From Lentzea jiangxiensis (GTDB lineage: Bacteria > Actinomycetota > Actinomycetes > Mycobacteriales > Pseudonocardiaceae), in contig NZ_FNIX01000008.1 in assembly GCF_900104175.1 (NCBI RefSeq), positions 124,001 to 188,000 of the forward strand: a stretch of 64,000 nucleotides of DNA, read 5' to 3'. This document shows positions 10,601-17,860 of the stretch, piece by piece. Positions within the stretch are counted from its first letter, which is position 1, and every line of letters begins with the position of its first letter. Both the position numbers and the translations under genes were made by a program. Below the pieces are notes generated by a model. That model was not told the origin of the DNA. It saw only the letters and a program-made list of their open reading frames with translations, and made no database searches.

Positions 10601-13600
10601 TGTCCGTGAGTTCCAGCATTCGCTGCAGGTTGTTCATGGCGTCGTCGAGCACCGCGTCCGGGATCAGGTCTTCGCCGTCCCGGCCGAGTTCGTCCCTGAG
10701 TCGTGACACCATCGGTGTGAGGTCCGGCAACTGTTCGAACACGCCGAGACCGAGAGAGCTCGGCTCGCCCTCACGCATCGTCGAAGGTGGTGCGAGGGTG
10801 CCCTGCTCCGTCCACGGCGGGTCCACGACTTCGCCCAGCAGGCCGAGCCGACGGGCCTGGTCTTCGCCGACCCGGAGGTAGACGGCGCCCGGCAGCACGA
10901 CGTTGACACCCTCCCGCCCCTGGTCACGGCTGTAGAGCAGATGGCTGAGCCTGCTCTCCGCGACGATGTCGACGTTCGCGTCGACCTGGATCAGCACCGT
11001 GCGGCTGGTGCCGGGGAGGTTGCGCTTGCGCTCGTTGAGACCGGTCATCTCCTTGGCCGTCGTCGTGGTCCTGCGCCGCGACCAGAACTTGGTCGACAGC
11101 GCGGCCCCGCCACGACCGATGGTCGGACGATTCTCGCCGCTGTCCGCAGCCGCGACCAACACCGTTCCCAGGTTGAAGTCCCACCCCTTGCTCTTGCTCG
11201 TCGCCGCACGCGCTTTGGTGCCACCGACCGACGAGTGCTCCATCGCCGTGTTGTCCGAAATGGACACCAGCTTCGGGTTGGACAGCACCATCCTCGTGCC
11301 GAGAGCACCGGCGCGGTCCTCCAGCCGGCGGCCGTACCGGAGCGCGTTCTCCGTGAGCCCGGTGTTCACGGCGTGGTTCAGGTTCGCCTTGATGTGCTCC
11401 GGCGAGAACATCTGGTCGACGGCTCGCCTGGAGGAAGAGCCCGGCAGGGTCAGCACGTCGTCGTCGCCGGCCGCTTCGACCAGTGCGCGGAGTGCGGCTT
11501 CTTCCAGGTGCTCCGCGCCGGTGAACGCCTCGACGTGCAGCCACTCCGTGACCACGACCTGCTTCGGCGTCTCGCTGTCGGACTTCTCGCTGTGGGACTT
11601 CTCGCTGTGGGATTTCTCGCTGTCGGGCGTCTTGCCGACCGGCGTCCCGCTGCCGGAACCGAGCAGCAGCTCGGTGATCGACTTCGGCTCCTCCACCCGC
11701 CGCACTCTCGGCTCGCCAGGGGCGAAGGCGGCGGGATCACCGGTCAGCACCGAACTGTCCGGCAGGTACAACCTCACCTTGCCCTTGACCTGTTCCAGAG
11801 CGAGGGGATCACCGGCGGCGCGATCGCGGTTCTCCTGCCCCGGCACGGTCGTCGCGATCGTCTTGACCACCGGCGTGTCACGGCCGGGCGATCCCGGCCA
11901 CACCCGCCGCATCCAGGCCCTCGGGCGCGAGTACGTCTCGATCGTGACGTCGTACTCGATGTCACCGGAGAAGCGGTGGCTCGTCGAGCTGCCCGCGTTG
12001 ACCAGGAAGTTCACCGTCGCAGGGCCGGAAGCGTTCTGCCGCGTGGTCGAGGAGTTGTACCTGAAAGACGCGTTCGGGACCACGGTGAGCTTGGACGTGC
12101 CGGGCGCGGTCGGGACGTTCAGCCGGCCGTCGACACCGGCGGAGTAGGAGAACTCGCGGTTGCTGCTCGCCGTCATCTTCGACTCGCGCGTGTCCGAACT
12201 GCGGACGACGCGGTCGGTGATCTCACCGTCGTACTCGGTGTCGGTCAGCTTCGCCTTGACCGTGACCCGCACGTAGTCGTTGGAGAAGAACCCCCGGCGC
12301 TTGAGCGTGATCGGCAGGCTCTTGCCGACCAGGCTGTCCAGTTGGGACTTGACCGCACCCGGTGAGAGGTTCGTGTCCAACATCCGCTGGTTGGCCATCA
12401 TCTCGGCGAACCGCGCGTAGTCGTCGCCGACGCGGTGGTTCTCCTCGACCGCTCTCCGCCGGGCGGTCTCGACGTCCCCGAACCCCCTCACCCCGGACAG
12501 CACCTCGGCGATCTTGGCCTTCGTCTCCGCCAGATCGACCTGGTACCAGGGTCTGCGTTGCGAACGGGTACCCCACTCGGGCAGGAAGTCGTCAAAGCCC
12601 TTGATCCGCGCGAGCGTGTTCGCGATCTGCTGCTTGACCTCGTCCAGCTCGTCGAGCCGGTCGACCTTCGCGTTGCCGGTCGCGCGCTGCTGCGCCAGGT
12701 ACGGCGGCAGGAAGCGTTCACCGTCCTTCTTGATCTCGGGTCCGGTGTAGTCCGCCGGCACCGGGAAGCCGCGTTCCAGTGCCTCGGGGAGGCTGAGTCG
12801 GATGACCGCGTCGACCTCGAAGTCGACCTCTCCGCCTTCCGCCTGCACGGTCACCAGCGCCTTGACCGCGTAGGCGCCCGACCTGCCCTTCACATCGGTG
12901 CCGATCTCGTGCTTGCCCTGCGTGCCGGCAGGAGTGGCCTCGCTGTTCGACACGCTGACGCTGCCGCCGACCAGGACGGCACCGCCGAGGAAATCGGTAC
13001 CGGCGGCGCCGCCGACACCGCCGGAGGCGCCGAACCCCCGCTTGGACGTCGGGGTGTTCGTGACTCCCCTGGTCGACGCGTCGTGCAGGGCGAGCGTCGT
13101 GTCGTCGAAGTCGTCGAGGAGCTCCGCCTGCGTGATGGCCGCCTTCATCCGGACTCCGGAGCCGCGCTTGCCGTGCGGGCTCTGGACATCAGGCGAGGAG
13201 ACCCAGGTCTCGAGCATGTTCGGGAGCTCGGCGCGGATGTTCACCGCGCTGACGAACCTCTCCAGCGCGGTGCGGCCTGGCGCGCCGATCATGACGGTCG
13301 ACGGGTGCAACATCGCCGCGATCTTCGCGAACCCGCCGTCGACGCGGCTGACGGCCTCGCTGAGGGTCGTGGTGAGGTGCCGGACCCCTTCCCGGAACTT
13401 CTTCGGTTCCGGGTCGGTGTCCTTGGGAGGAGAGCTCTCCTTCCTGGGCACGCTCAGGGTCACCGAACCGGTCACCGTGCCGTGTCCTGCCGGGATCGAT
13501 CGGTCGTCGACCACCGACACCGACCACCTCACCGGCACCTCGACCTGCTGGGCGGTCTGCCCCGGGAACAGGCCGCGGAACGTCTGCACGCTGGTCGAGT

Positions 13601-16600
13601 GCGACTGGGACACCGCGGGAGCGCCCAGCGGCACTCGCGCACCGAGCGACCCGACCGGCCCCAGGAACGAGTTGAAGGCGACGGTCGCCCCGATGTCGCC
13701 GCCGGAGGCGACAGTGCTGCCGGCGGACACCGACTTCGGGTCGAGTCCGCTGAAGTCGACCTCGTGCCCGGCGCTCACCCCCTTCTCGGCCTTCGGGTTC
13801 TTCGTGCCGTCGAACTCGAACCTCGCCACGACGGTCGCCGCGTACCACCTCTTGCCGACCTTGACCTGGAACTCGCGCCCGTCTCCGAGGAACGACTCGA
13901 ACTCGCTGTCGGTGTTCACCATCGTCTCGACGGCTGTCAGCCCCTTGACCGCCTGACCGCCCAACGCGGTGGTGATCAGGCCCGCGACCTCCACGCCGTT
14001 CTTCTTCCCGTGAGTCGCCTTGACCAGACCGAGCGCACGGCTTTCCCGGACGTGCGGCGGCAGGTCGACCGGATTCTGCTCCGGCTCGGACTCAGGTGAC
14101 GATTCGTTGCCGTCGGCATCGGTGACGATGATCGTCGGCGTCTCGAGCACCGTGACGGGATTCTGATCGTGCGGGCCGTCAAGGCCTTCCTGATCGCCGT
14201 CGAGGCCGGTCACCTGAGCCGCGGCGGCGTCGGTGTGGACCTGGCTCGTGCCATCTGCTTCCGGAACGACCACCGGTGGCTGGAGCAACGGCGCGCTGGC
14301 CTCGAGACGCAGCCCCTCCGGGAACTGGTCGTGCTCCGGGACGACGACCTCCCGCTCGACCGGCGGCGCGGGCCTGAACCGCGCGGCCTCCGCATCGTCC
14401 CCGACGACCAGTTCCCCGGTCTCGTTCGACTGGCCACCGTCGATCTTCCGCCGGGAGGACTCGAAGGCCGCTCGATCCGGCACCTCGGACCTGGCCCCGT
14501 CGTTCCGCGCCGAACCCGGCACCTCGGACCCGACGCCCGGCCCCGCCGCAGGACCACGCGGTTCGTCCACATCGGACCGGTCCTCCAGCCCGGAACCAAC
14601 GGCCGCGGTGGACCGGGTGAGCGTCGCATCCACGGCAGAATCCGCCTGGACGGCCGATGCGGGCTGTTCGACCAGTCCTGCGGGTTGTGACACCTCGGTC
14701 CGGACCACCGGAGCATCGGCGGAGCCGAGAGGCGCCGCCGGATCCGTGAAGACCGGCGGTGCGGTCTCGGTGGAGGCAGGCGCCGCGAGGGCCCCCTTGC
14801 CGTCTTCCTCCGGCACCGCCCCGCCAGCTGCCTGAGCGACGGGTGCCGGCTGGCTCGAGGTGGCCGGCCCCGTCGAGGAAGTCGCGGCGACGGCCGAAGA
14901 GGCGGTCGACGAAGAGGCAGGCGCCGCGGGAGTGTTCGCCGTGGCCGGGGACGGGCCCGCAGTGGCCGCCGCGGCGGGCGGGATCACAGCTGCTGCAGCA
15001 GGCGAAGCCACAGGTGCAGCAGCAGGTGAAGCCGCCGAGCTCGCCGCCGACGTGGCTGAAACACCCCCATCGGTCGCACCTGGCGTCCGGTCCTGGCGGG
15101 TCACGTCCGGCGAGGAAGAGTTGTTCGCCGTGGCGGAGTCCAGGGACCCCGCACCGTCCGAACCGGACAGTGAGGTCCGGGGCGCCGGTGGCGTGCTCCC
15201 GGATTCGGACAGCACGTCGCCCGATCGAGGCGGGGCGTTCACAGCACCGGACGGTTCGTTCCCCGACGTTTGCGCCGGAGGAACGTCCGCTCCGGGGTTG
15301 ACGTCGCGACCCCCGGTGTCGCGGATCTCCGCGTTCCCGCCAACGAACCCGTTCCCGGGGGTGCCGGCGTCCGCAGCGGCACCATCTCCGGCATCGCCTG
15401 CTACCCCGGCGCCGCCGACCCCCGCATTCCCACCACCGCTGTTCCCGCTCCCGACACGTCCTGCTCCGGAGTCACCGCCTCCGGCCACGGCGTTCCCACT
15501 ACGTCCACCAACACCACCACCCGCATCACCGACCGCAGCGCCGCCAACCCCCGCGTTCCCACCGCCACTGTTCCCGACGCCCGCATTCCCACCAACGGTG
15601 CCACTGCCACCCACACCCCCTCCAGCCGAGCCGCCCTGCTGGTCGGGGCTGTACGGCGGAGGCGCGTCGTCGGTCTCGGTCCGGTAGGGCGGCGGGGCGA
15701 TGGGCGTGTCGGCGCCGCCCTTGAGCGCGTCGAGCGACGCGTTCGCGCGCTCGTCGTTGAACTCCTCGAGCGCCTTCTCCCTGCGCTCGTCGCGTTCGTT
15801 CTTCCAGTTGCCCAGCGCGGTCAGGCCCGCACCCATCACGACACCGTTGAGCGCGCCCTTCCAGATCTCGCCGGGATCACCGCCCTCCGGGATGGTGATG
15901 ACACCGACGAACACCTCGGTCAGGCCCTCGATCGCACCGTTGGACGCCCAGTGACCGGCCCACTCCCGCTTGAACTCCTTCAGGCTGCCGCCCAGAAGAC
16001 CCGCGAACGCGCCACCCGCCGCGCCGTAGGCGAACGACTTGAGGGTGTCTTCCCAGTCCCAGCTCTTCTGGCTTTCGACGGCCTGCCAGACCTGCACGAT
16101 CGAACTCTGGGCAACCTCCTCCAGGCCCTCCTCCAGCGCCTCGTCGACCATCTCCGTGAAGACATCGGCGATGGACTTCGTGACACCGGCGACCGCGACC
16201 TGGTTCAGGGACTTGCCGAAGAAACCGGAGGCGGACGTGACCCCGACCTGCAACGCCCTGGCCACCCACGCCGAGAACCTCGCGAAGATGACCTGCATCA
16301 CCTGCCGCATCAACCCGATGAACGGCCCGATCAACGGCCACTCGAACGGATCGAACCACATGCGGAGAATCTCGGTGACGGCGAAGACCAGCTGCACGAT
16401 GAAGGAAATCTTCGCCGCCTGGACGGCCAACGCGTACTGCCTCGCCATTTCAGACAACTCACGGGCGCTCTGCGCGTACACCGCGGGCTGCTCCGCCAGT
16501 TGCTCGCCATACCGCCAAAATGCTCGACCCACCGTCGGATCGGCACTGTCCATGACATCGCGCAAGGAATCGACCAGGTGCCCGGTCTCACCGTCGAGCT

Positions 16601-16736
16601 CGACGCTGATCTCCTCCAGCGCCACGTGGAGATCCCAGATCATCTTCTCGTCACCGGTGGGCACACTGGTGCCGAGGAAGATGATCGCGGGTCCCTCGAG
16701 CTCCTTCGGAATGTCGATGGTGTAGGTGATCGCCAT
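1647..16736 (-). CDS. Giant (5029 aa) multidomain type VII secretion effector candidate with WXG100/CpnT-like N-terminus, zinc-protease motif and papain-like toxin domain
   Basis: One uninterrupted frame of 5029 codons starts at ATG 16736. Residues 1-330 resemble the WXG100_2/CpnT-type N-terminal domain, with helices and a hydrophobic stretch at about 115-180, as in T7SS-exported toxins. Residues 335-890 are Gly/Ala/Pro/Ser-rich and probably disordered. Residues 890-2480 hold three divergent copies of a beta-rich module. Residues 2489-2682 are coiled coil. Residues 2770-2960 carry HEVLHYLGVPDEY (H2901), a metzincin-type HExxHxxGxxD zinc site, followed by GGLMG as a possible Met-turn. Residues 3040-3280 look OTU-like with S3045 at the Cys position. 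Residues 3290-4030 are largely coiled coil. Residues 4220-4396 resemble a papain-fold toxin (C4271, H4349, E4365). Residues 4419-5029 are unrecognised and encoded by lower-GC DNA. It is last in the ESX operon, so export by that system is inferred. Confidence 0.85.
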   Translation of the reverse strand: MAITYTIDIPKELEGPAIIFLGTSVPTGDEKMIWDLHVALEEISVELDGETGHLVDSLRDVMDSADPTVGRAFWRYGEQLAEQPAVYAQSARELSEMARQYALAVQAAKISFIVQLVFAVTEILRMWFDPFEWPLIGPFIGLMRQVMQVIFARFSAWVARALQVGVTSASGFFGKSLNQVAVAGVTKSIADVFTEMVDEALEEGLEEVAQSSIVQVWQAVESQKSWDWEDTLKSFAYGAAGGAFAGLLGGSLKEFKREWAGHWASNGAIEGLTEVFVGVITIPEGGDPGEIWKGALNGVVMGAGLTALGNWKNERDERREKALEEFNDERANASLDALKGGADTPIAPPPYRTETDDAPPPYSPDQQGGSAGGGVGGSGTVGGNAGVGNSGGGNAGVGGAAVGDAGGGVGGRSGNAVAGGGDSGAGRVGSGNSGGGNAGVGGAGVAGDAGDGAAADAGTPGNGFVGGNAEIRDTGGRDVNPGADVPPAQTSGNEPSGAVNAPPRSGDVLSESGSTPPAPRTSLSGSDGAGSLDSATANNSSSPDVTRQDRTPGATDGGVSATSAASSAASPAAAPVASPAAAAVIPPAAAATAGPSPATANTPAAPASSSTASSAVAATSSTGPATSSQPAPVAQAAGGAVPEEDGKGALAAPASTETAPPVFTDPAAPLGSADAPVVRTEVSQPAGLVEQPASAVQADSAVDATLTRSTAAVGSGLEDRSDVDEPRGPAAGPGVGSEVPGSARNDGARSEVPDRAAFESSRRKIDGGQSNETGELVVGDDAEAARFRPAPPVEREVVVPEHDQFPEGLRLEASAPLLQPPVVVPEADGTSQVHTDAAAAQVTGLDGDQEGLDGPHDQNPVTVLETPTIIVTDADGNESSPESEPEQNPVDLPPHVRESRALGLVKATHGKKNGVEVAGLITTALGGQAVKGLTAVETMVNTDSEFESFLGDGREFQVKVGKRWYAATVVARFEFDGTKNPKAEKGVSAGHEVDFSGLDPKSVSAGSTVASGGDIGATVAFNSFLGPVGSLGARVPLGAPAVSQSHSTSVQTFRGLFPGQTAQQVEVPVRWSVSVVDDRSIPAGHGTVTGSVTLSVPRKESSPPKDTDPEPKKFREGVRHLTTTLSEAVSRVDGGFAKIAAMLHPSTVMIGAPGRTALERFVSAVNIRAELPNMLETWVSSPDVQSPHGKRGSGVRMKAAITQAELLDDFDDTTLALHDASTRGVTNTPTSKRGFGASGGVGGAAGTDFLGGAVLVGGSVSVSNSEATPAGTQGKHEIGTDVKGRSGAYAVKALVTVQAEGGEVDFEVDAVIRLSLPEALERGFPVPADYTGPEIKKDGERFLPPYLAQQRATGNAKVDRLDELDEVKQQIANTLARIKGFDDFLPEWGTRSQRRPWYQVDLAETKAKIAEVLSGVRGFGDVETARRRAVEENHRVGDDYARFAEMMANQRMLDTNLSPGAVKSQLDSLVGKSLPITLKRRGFFSNDYVRVTVKAKLTDTEYDGEITDRVVRSSDTRESKMTASSNREFSYSAGVDGRLNVPTAPGTSKLTVVPNASFRYNSSTTRQNASGPATVNFLVNAGSSTSHRFSGDIEYDVTIETYSRPRAWMRRVWPGSPGRDTPVVKTIATTVPGQENRDRAAGDPLALEQVKGKVRLYLPDSSVLTGDPAAFAPGEPRVRRVEEPKSITELLLGSGSGTPVGKTPDSEKSHSEKSHSEKSDSETPKQVVVTEWLHVEAFTGAEHLEEAALRALVEAAGDDDVLTLPGSSSRRAVDQMFSPEHIKANLNHAVNTGLTENALRYGRRLEDRAGALGTRMVLSNPKLVSISDNTAMEHSSVGGTKARAATSKSKGWDFNLGTVLVAAADSGENRPTIGRGGAALSTKFWSRRRTTTTAKEMTGLNERKRNLPGTSRTVLIQVDANVDIVAESRLSHLLYSRDQGREGVNVVLPGAVYLRVGEDQARRLGLLGEVVDPPWTEQGTLAPPSTMREGEPSSLGLGVFEQLPDLTPMVSRLRDELGRDGEDLIPDAVLDDAMNNLQRMLELTDRETVRALMDSALDGGVPLVAHRPKFIGRDSYQVVLRATPGKARFKDVVNDGVKMNNILVYFGRDAETKARARSWGASLRALFGVAPHAADPALGGSTTGSAATEVGQSRSVSHTTAMTALDVHVLETNGPTARYSVPVTWELEIHRPDGGTRQVTMAEDLTVRVLADDLSSRAEPVPVREPLRDPVVKSLQEIQDELISWKQEGVRLPKTVHPQTVVGAGELRAGVLLALNAAGLSTDATAPAKGLTNAALSMFGAENVRLGVVDASHDGIVMPDLHETALLSGKRATLQVHSRLVNPRLTGLSDDVTMTNQRSAIPGTGSEFQAGDSVAATIAVNGEVGTGNDRSEPIRDPGARFGDFDGKATYGESESFGSEGGSARQEGTNDSGLTGLVTYDVEYRIVVTVDDRTVVLPVRQNGAAQIRVAQVDLKAALEAPEVPTAVITAQREVKERSEAWRETEREVEKAQRAYDDLIGQTAAELAAAEAMVRGAHQDVRDAGDRLARERGTLAQLDEKMRELHAEEAGISRDFTRLTADLADLPSGSTDTGTQERIDALGLQLEKTRRERGELALRKEALVRREAVLAFTAELADEAASALADLMKARDDAQEAVAKARANANSARGRWWTAKLALEREIEAYSHIGDVRPAPPAPPAPPVVPAPSTTSGVPRVGAPPRLVPPTPQSHQGKDVSGNESWRHDPARTAEWSEPSDPVDRDGWADRRDDVNVRTVSLDVVDVRTDSALSKLTGYDGLIRYDLRRVETSPGKFVQEYTLKVHLDPADENSKAAVPQVMANAARGVDNLLNRGFRLPSGDQFHVNLEFVGGRAGAHAGVVLDTGTTNPDQKRWGTRMSPEVLAHEVLHYLGVPDEYKDSSRVFQRFESNSGVHENDGGLMGTDVHLPDPGIRPRHLWLIERIATGQVAVPDTRIEPAGTAAVPPPAHWTPEPDVDGTTSPPESSAEPDTRPAPQPGTPHMPGGWEDDADTAAADQGLQTHLSDLDNASLVESVLRSAKFQGVPIANAAPLVGTSGVKSTVDAIVNDVELRPHNHDLAELTAEGLSSWVASKVDLDMLSTYFPTLLPATPGLTGEAAEQHGRAALAQELAKASSKHWAVVNAGLDGSGMARGDLEVIDHLTRSVTGRGALPTPAHLLAQGLRTPSWADSHVGKHLFESIARALGVRLVVNDNGTRTYHGRAGAPQVQIVSRDGTFGALGGPTPQEVRTGMEAWLASQSLTELGQTIDDLFSGRPDNDLHAAADKIQLIKRAAAHPDGPQGFVRDLMEQSSNLNRQIAEKKSPSFSLFHAFETQNRRTQEDAQRKEELADLVARRDRIDGQVKTLAAESRGLAMTHVIDTYLVGPNADRFWKVERRDRLRIEEHLAQQIAAAEKAGFDTADLKALQARVLIEPAVRGALAEFARHGLDAMIAQAERAGQALQDLRDGKEDHTGFNGFMNRWFGSGEDFSSYDFEAKIAYAEALVKQAELRLSFVTDPEYSNRFYKIAGMELSLGRAQQAGRDTREPGAEATGPQVTPRRELDAFKALLLEKSSAELDELAARHHDDPTRLHEINRVSWNQEIARTENGLRQHLGNLEAEMKALRDQIGDLKQIADALPDAGKTGLIPIDEGRRQAERQSLELHEAELTKMVQRLQYDRNDALTAYALTLPPDQEAPAWQRLTFQDVMDVKGHVVHLISHARITGQRTPELDRLFDRIWDFQVLDLAGAHRSETPPDDEDGHARDHVGSGKTEHDRTRFPAVAESRSQPRPFMQDPSALAVDVDVIVPGGFAPVEEGTSLRSFEASLYGLDTAALRELQRIPAYANVPDRAAAIQRAIEISLNAAPPQRYDQATRMAGEGLAKAEAVRTQWNAADVVPGALKTQMMLDEQAARRERADRDVQWHRDRLDRFTNNRDASLTSYALRLPADPHSYGWRQFGEADLAVVQDHVEQQIRDAEAGDHPTKHLTDFRDFVRQLRRDRSSARPEARPAPPMPNPVVQAQPADRSDASQDQVMEIAVQAGLTAVLTGTAGGMPATLQAALDSVGSALRESGTAHARRVADALVTAVDLASLYNIPGALLGRGLDPRVEGRALHDVLDLIAADVVAHDSSVAARTAARIASAIELLDTQGSVDQHLSALPADAVGQSEWKRVIGDLQLQWADDEVSARRALDQNPVVPTTAAASVPRSSGYEVEALGTASYRPRRSGPGPVSWPAEHLVNIADEVARADNDDPQLCVTQLVQVRDALYPGGVSAGIPVDDSVLGSGGVRGRAAPGAVWTKVADLEAIEVELRKEGRGVGSSALVLWNRPGGIGHAVVGHHTEDRGVLWIEPQRGKGDRIVSAGDLPGGVVIQAVLLDSRGRFVPDGFTSVPESQSAVGPLLDPPASGYGAIGVERELKYILKIPRGLTADAFTGRTILVVYEDGQELLRVVTEAGSLLEIPNGPVYESWEHVEAAGVDPAAVRRVNVLIPEIVTSPIAAVPGDVGRAGAEAVTRAMREVEARFSMAGLWPAQVSDLETVFPRGTRFRLTSDADKMWVSGVAPPATRKSYNQFTVGVPINGLFSYLRKSADDIHFLPAQSLLKEGIKFGERMGIRFLEWSARRSAHPGEMVLAFGNAHADAVRGYLALVYTHVAASFASAYYANTENEVLLKNYIGVAVRQDFDVIREALPNQVQRFLADNVEEIFRVFVEGVRGGSMRKFDHVVFGYDFRGGALDLMMEVDVRRKTNSVSYLQTALMPTSVMRANGFLIASQRNGAGMNENAGRFRFLDTNANQLANPLLLLESRHAVKQHMSAAEADAYAQKLNVWANEAYSDADRMQGRSGNIMRELSEVMKHPITGPIAAVLSSVYVGGLVELSPHMVDQISLGLFALVRSRKLADGLVPSLELLRDEMARKLHVLPHPSRNVLGAELQKIESIFTQFNLGRQLANEVNKILGRQGFRMGGVLLEEHVVEVSYAEVMLIWSSLGFPMSPSLREVAMRIVQTSGSSGYGRRG

Positions 16737-16833
16737 CAGCCACGCCCACCGGAAGAACGAGAGCCCGAACGGAAGAACACCAGTCTCCGATTGGGCTCTC
16801 GCTCGCTCACTTCACCACTGCTTTCGCTGAGAT

Positions 16834-17316
16834 CTAACGACGACCACTCGTACCACCGCTGTTGCCCACTCCGCCGTCACCGCCTCCGTCGCCACCAACG
16901 GGATCGGCCGAGAAAACGGGACCATCCGACACGTTCACGTCACCGGTCCTGCCGGCATCGGAGTACGAGTTGCCGGCGATGCCGAGATGAAGACCTTCGC
17001 CTTCTTCCCTGTTCGCCTCATCGGTGCGAAAGGCGACTTTGCTCATGTTGCCCACACCGCGCGCAGCTTCTTCGACCTGTTCGGGAAGATCTTGTACGCC
17101 TTCCACGAACCTTTGGAGACGTGGGAGGAAGTCGTCGGCGAACTTGTCGGCGTTCTTGCCTTCCCCGTACGTGCTCCTGTCGAAAGCCTGTCCCGACATC
17201 ATGCTCACGGCAGAGTGGGAGGCGAGCTGCCGAAACCTCCTCCCCACCGCGTGGATCCTGTCTGAAGCTCTCCGAAGCCCTTCGCCGTCCAGGTAGTTCA
17301 CATCACCGGATGCCAT
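16834..17316 (-). CDS. WXG100/EspC-like T7SS partner protein (160 aa)
   Basis: ATG 17316 is preceded by a very strong GGGGGGA ribosome binding site and lies 12 bases after the upstream stop. Residues 1-115 are predicted helical in the style of small ESX secretion targets; residues 120-160 form a Gly/Ser/Asp-rich tail. No canonical WXG triplet is present; the central turn reads near MMSGQAF. The gene sits directly upstream of the giant effector gene. In actinobacterial toxin loci such small helical proteins commonly act as secretion partners or chaperones of the large WXG-type toxin, and I infer that role here. Its GC content is lower than that of the Ecc genes. Confidence 0.6.
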   Translation of the reverse strand: MASGDVNYLDGEGLRRASDRIHAVGRRFRQLASHSAVSMMSGQAFDRSTYGEGKNADKFADDFLPRLQRFVEGVQDLPEQVEEAARGVGNMSKVAFRTDEANREEGEGLHLGIAGNSYSDAGRTGDVNVSDGPVFSADPVGGDGGGDGGVGNSGGTSGRR

Positions 17317-17328
17317 GACTTCCCCCCA

Positions 17329-17733
17329 TCACTGGTTGAGGCCGCTGAAGAGGAGACCTTCCTCGGGGTCTTCCGGGAACAAACGATCGATGTCGATCTT
17401 TCCCGGTTCCCTCCCCTTCATCGACATGCCTGCCGGCATCATCGGCTCCATCATCTCGGCCAACTGTTCACGCGCCATCGTCTGCGCCTTGCGAACTGTG
17501 TCGCAGACGATGTTCGCGAGTTCCGTCGGCGTCATGTTCTTGTACGCGCTGGACGGAAACGAGACACCGGTGATCTGCCCGTGCGTGTCCACGGTCGCGG
17601 TCACGACGTTGCGCGGCGCGGTCGCGGTCGACGACATCTCAGCCATTCGCGCCCGCAGATCCTTCAGGCCGGCGCGCTTCTGCCGGTAATCAGCGAGAGT
17701 CTTCTCGAACTGATCTTCCAGAGACGACGACAC
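17329..17733 (-). CDS. YbaB/EbfC-family-like protein of the T7SS locus (134 aa)
   Basis: I prefer GTG 17733 because GGTGAGGAG lies just upstream; the same frame extends upstream but that part is not protein-like. The N-terminal helix (LEDQFEKTLADYRQKRAGLKD) is followed by a short beta sheet (VTATVDTHGQITGVSF) and a C-terminal helix, which is the YbaB/EbfC fold (PF02575). Classical members bind DNA as dimers; members in actinobacterial ESX loci pair with WXG-like proteins and probably have a different role. The Met-rich stretch near residues 95-108 (MMEPMMPAGMSM) is unusual. It is the first gene of the three-gene module YbaB-like, WXG-like, giant protein. Confidence 0.65.
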   Translation of the reverse strand: MSSSLEDQFEKTLADYRQKRAGLKDLRARMAEMSSTATAPRNVVTATVDTHGQITGVSFPSSAYKNMTPTELANIVCDTVRKAQTMAREQLAEMMEPMMPAGMSMKGREPGKIDIDRLFPEDPEEGLLFSGLNQ

Positions 17734-17860
17734 GAGACTCCTCACCGAGCAGATTGGGGATGACACCAATAGAAAAGTCGAACCAGCGGCAATGCAAGCC
17801 GATGCGGTCGCAGGTGTACCGCTCGGCACCAGCTCGGACACTTTGGGGCACAGATTCCGG

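Noticed and set aside
4737-10706. Two very long plus-strand open frames (824 and 1164 codons) antisense to the giant gene
   Set aside because: High-GC coding DNA often leaves the opposite strand open. Their translations are Arg/Gly/His/Leu-rich without domains, while the minus strand has clear motifs and codon bias.
14759-17318. Long plus-strand frames opposite the Pro/Ala/Gly-rich linker of the giant protein
   Set aside because: They are low-complexity mirror translations of the disordered linker and lack starts with ribosome binding sites.
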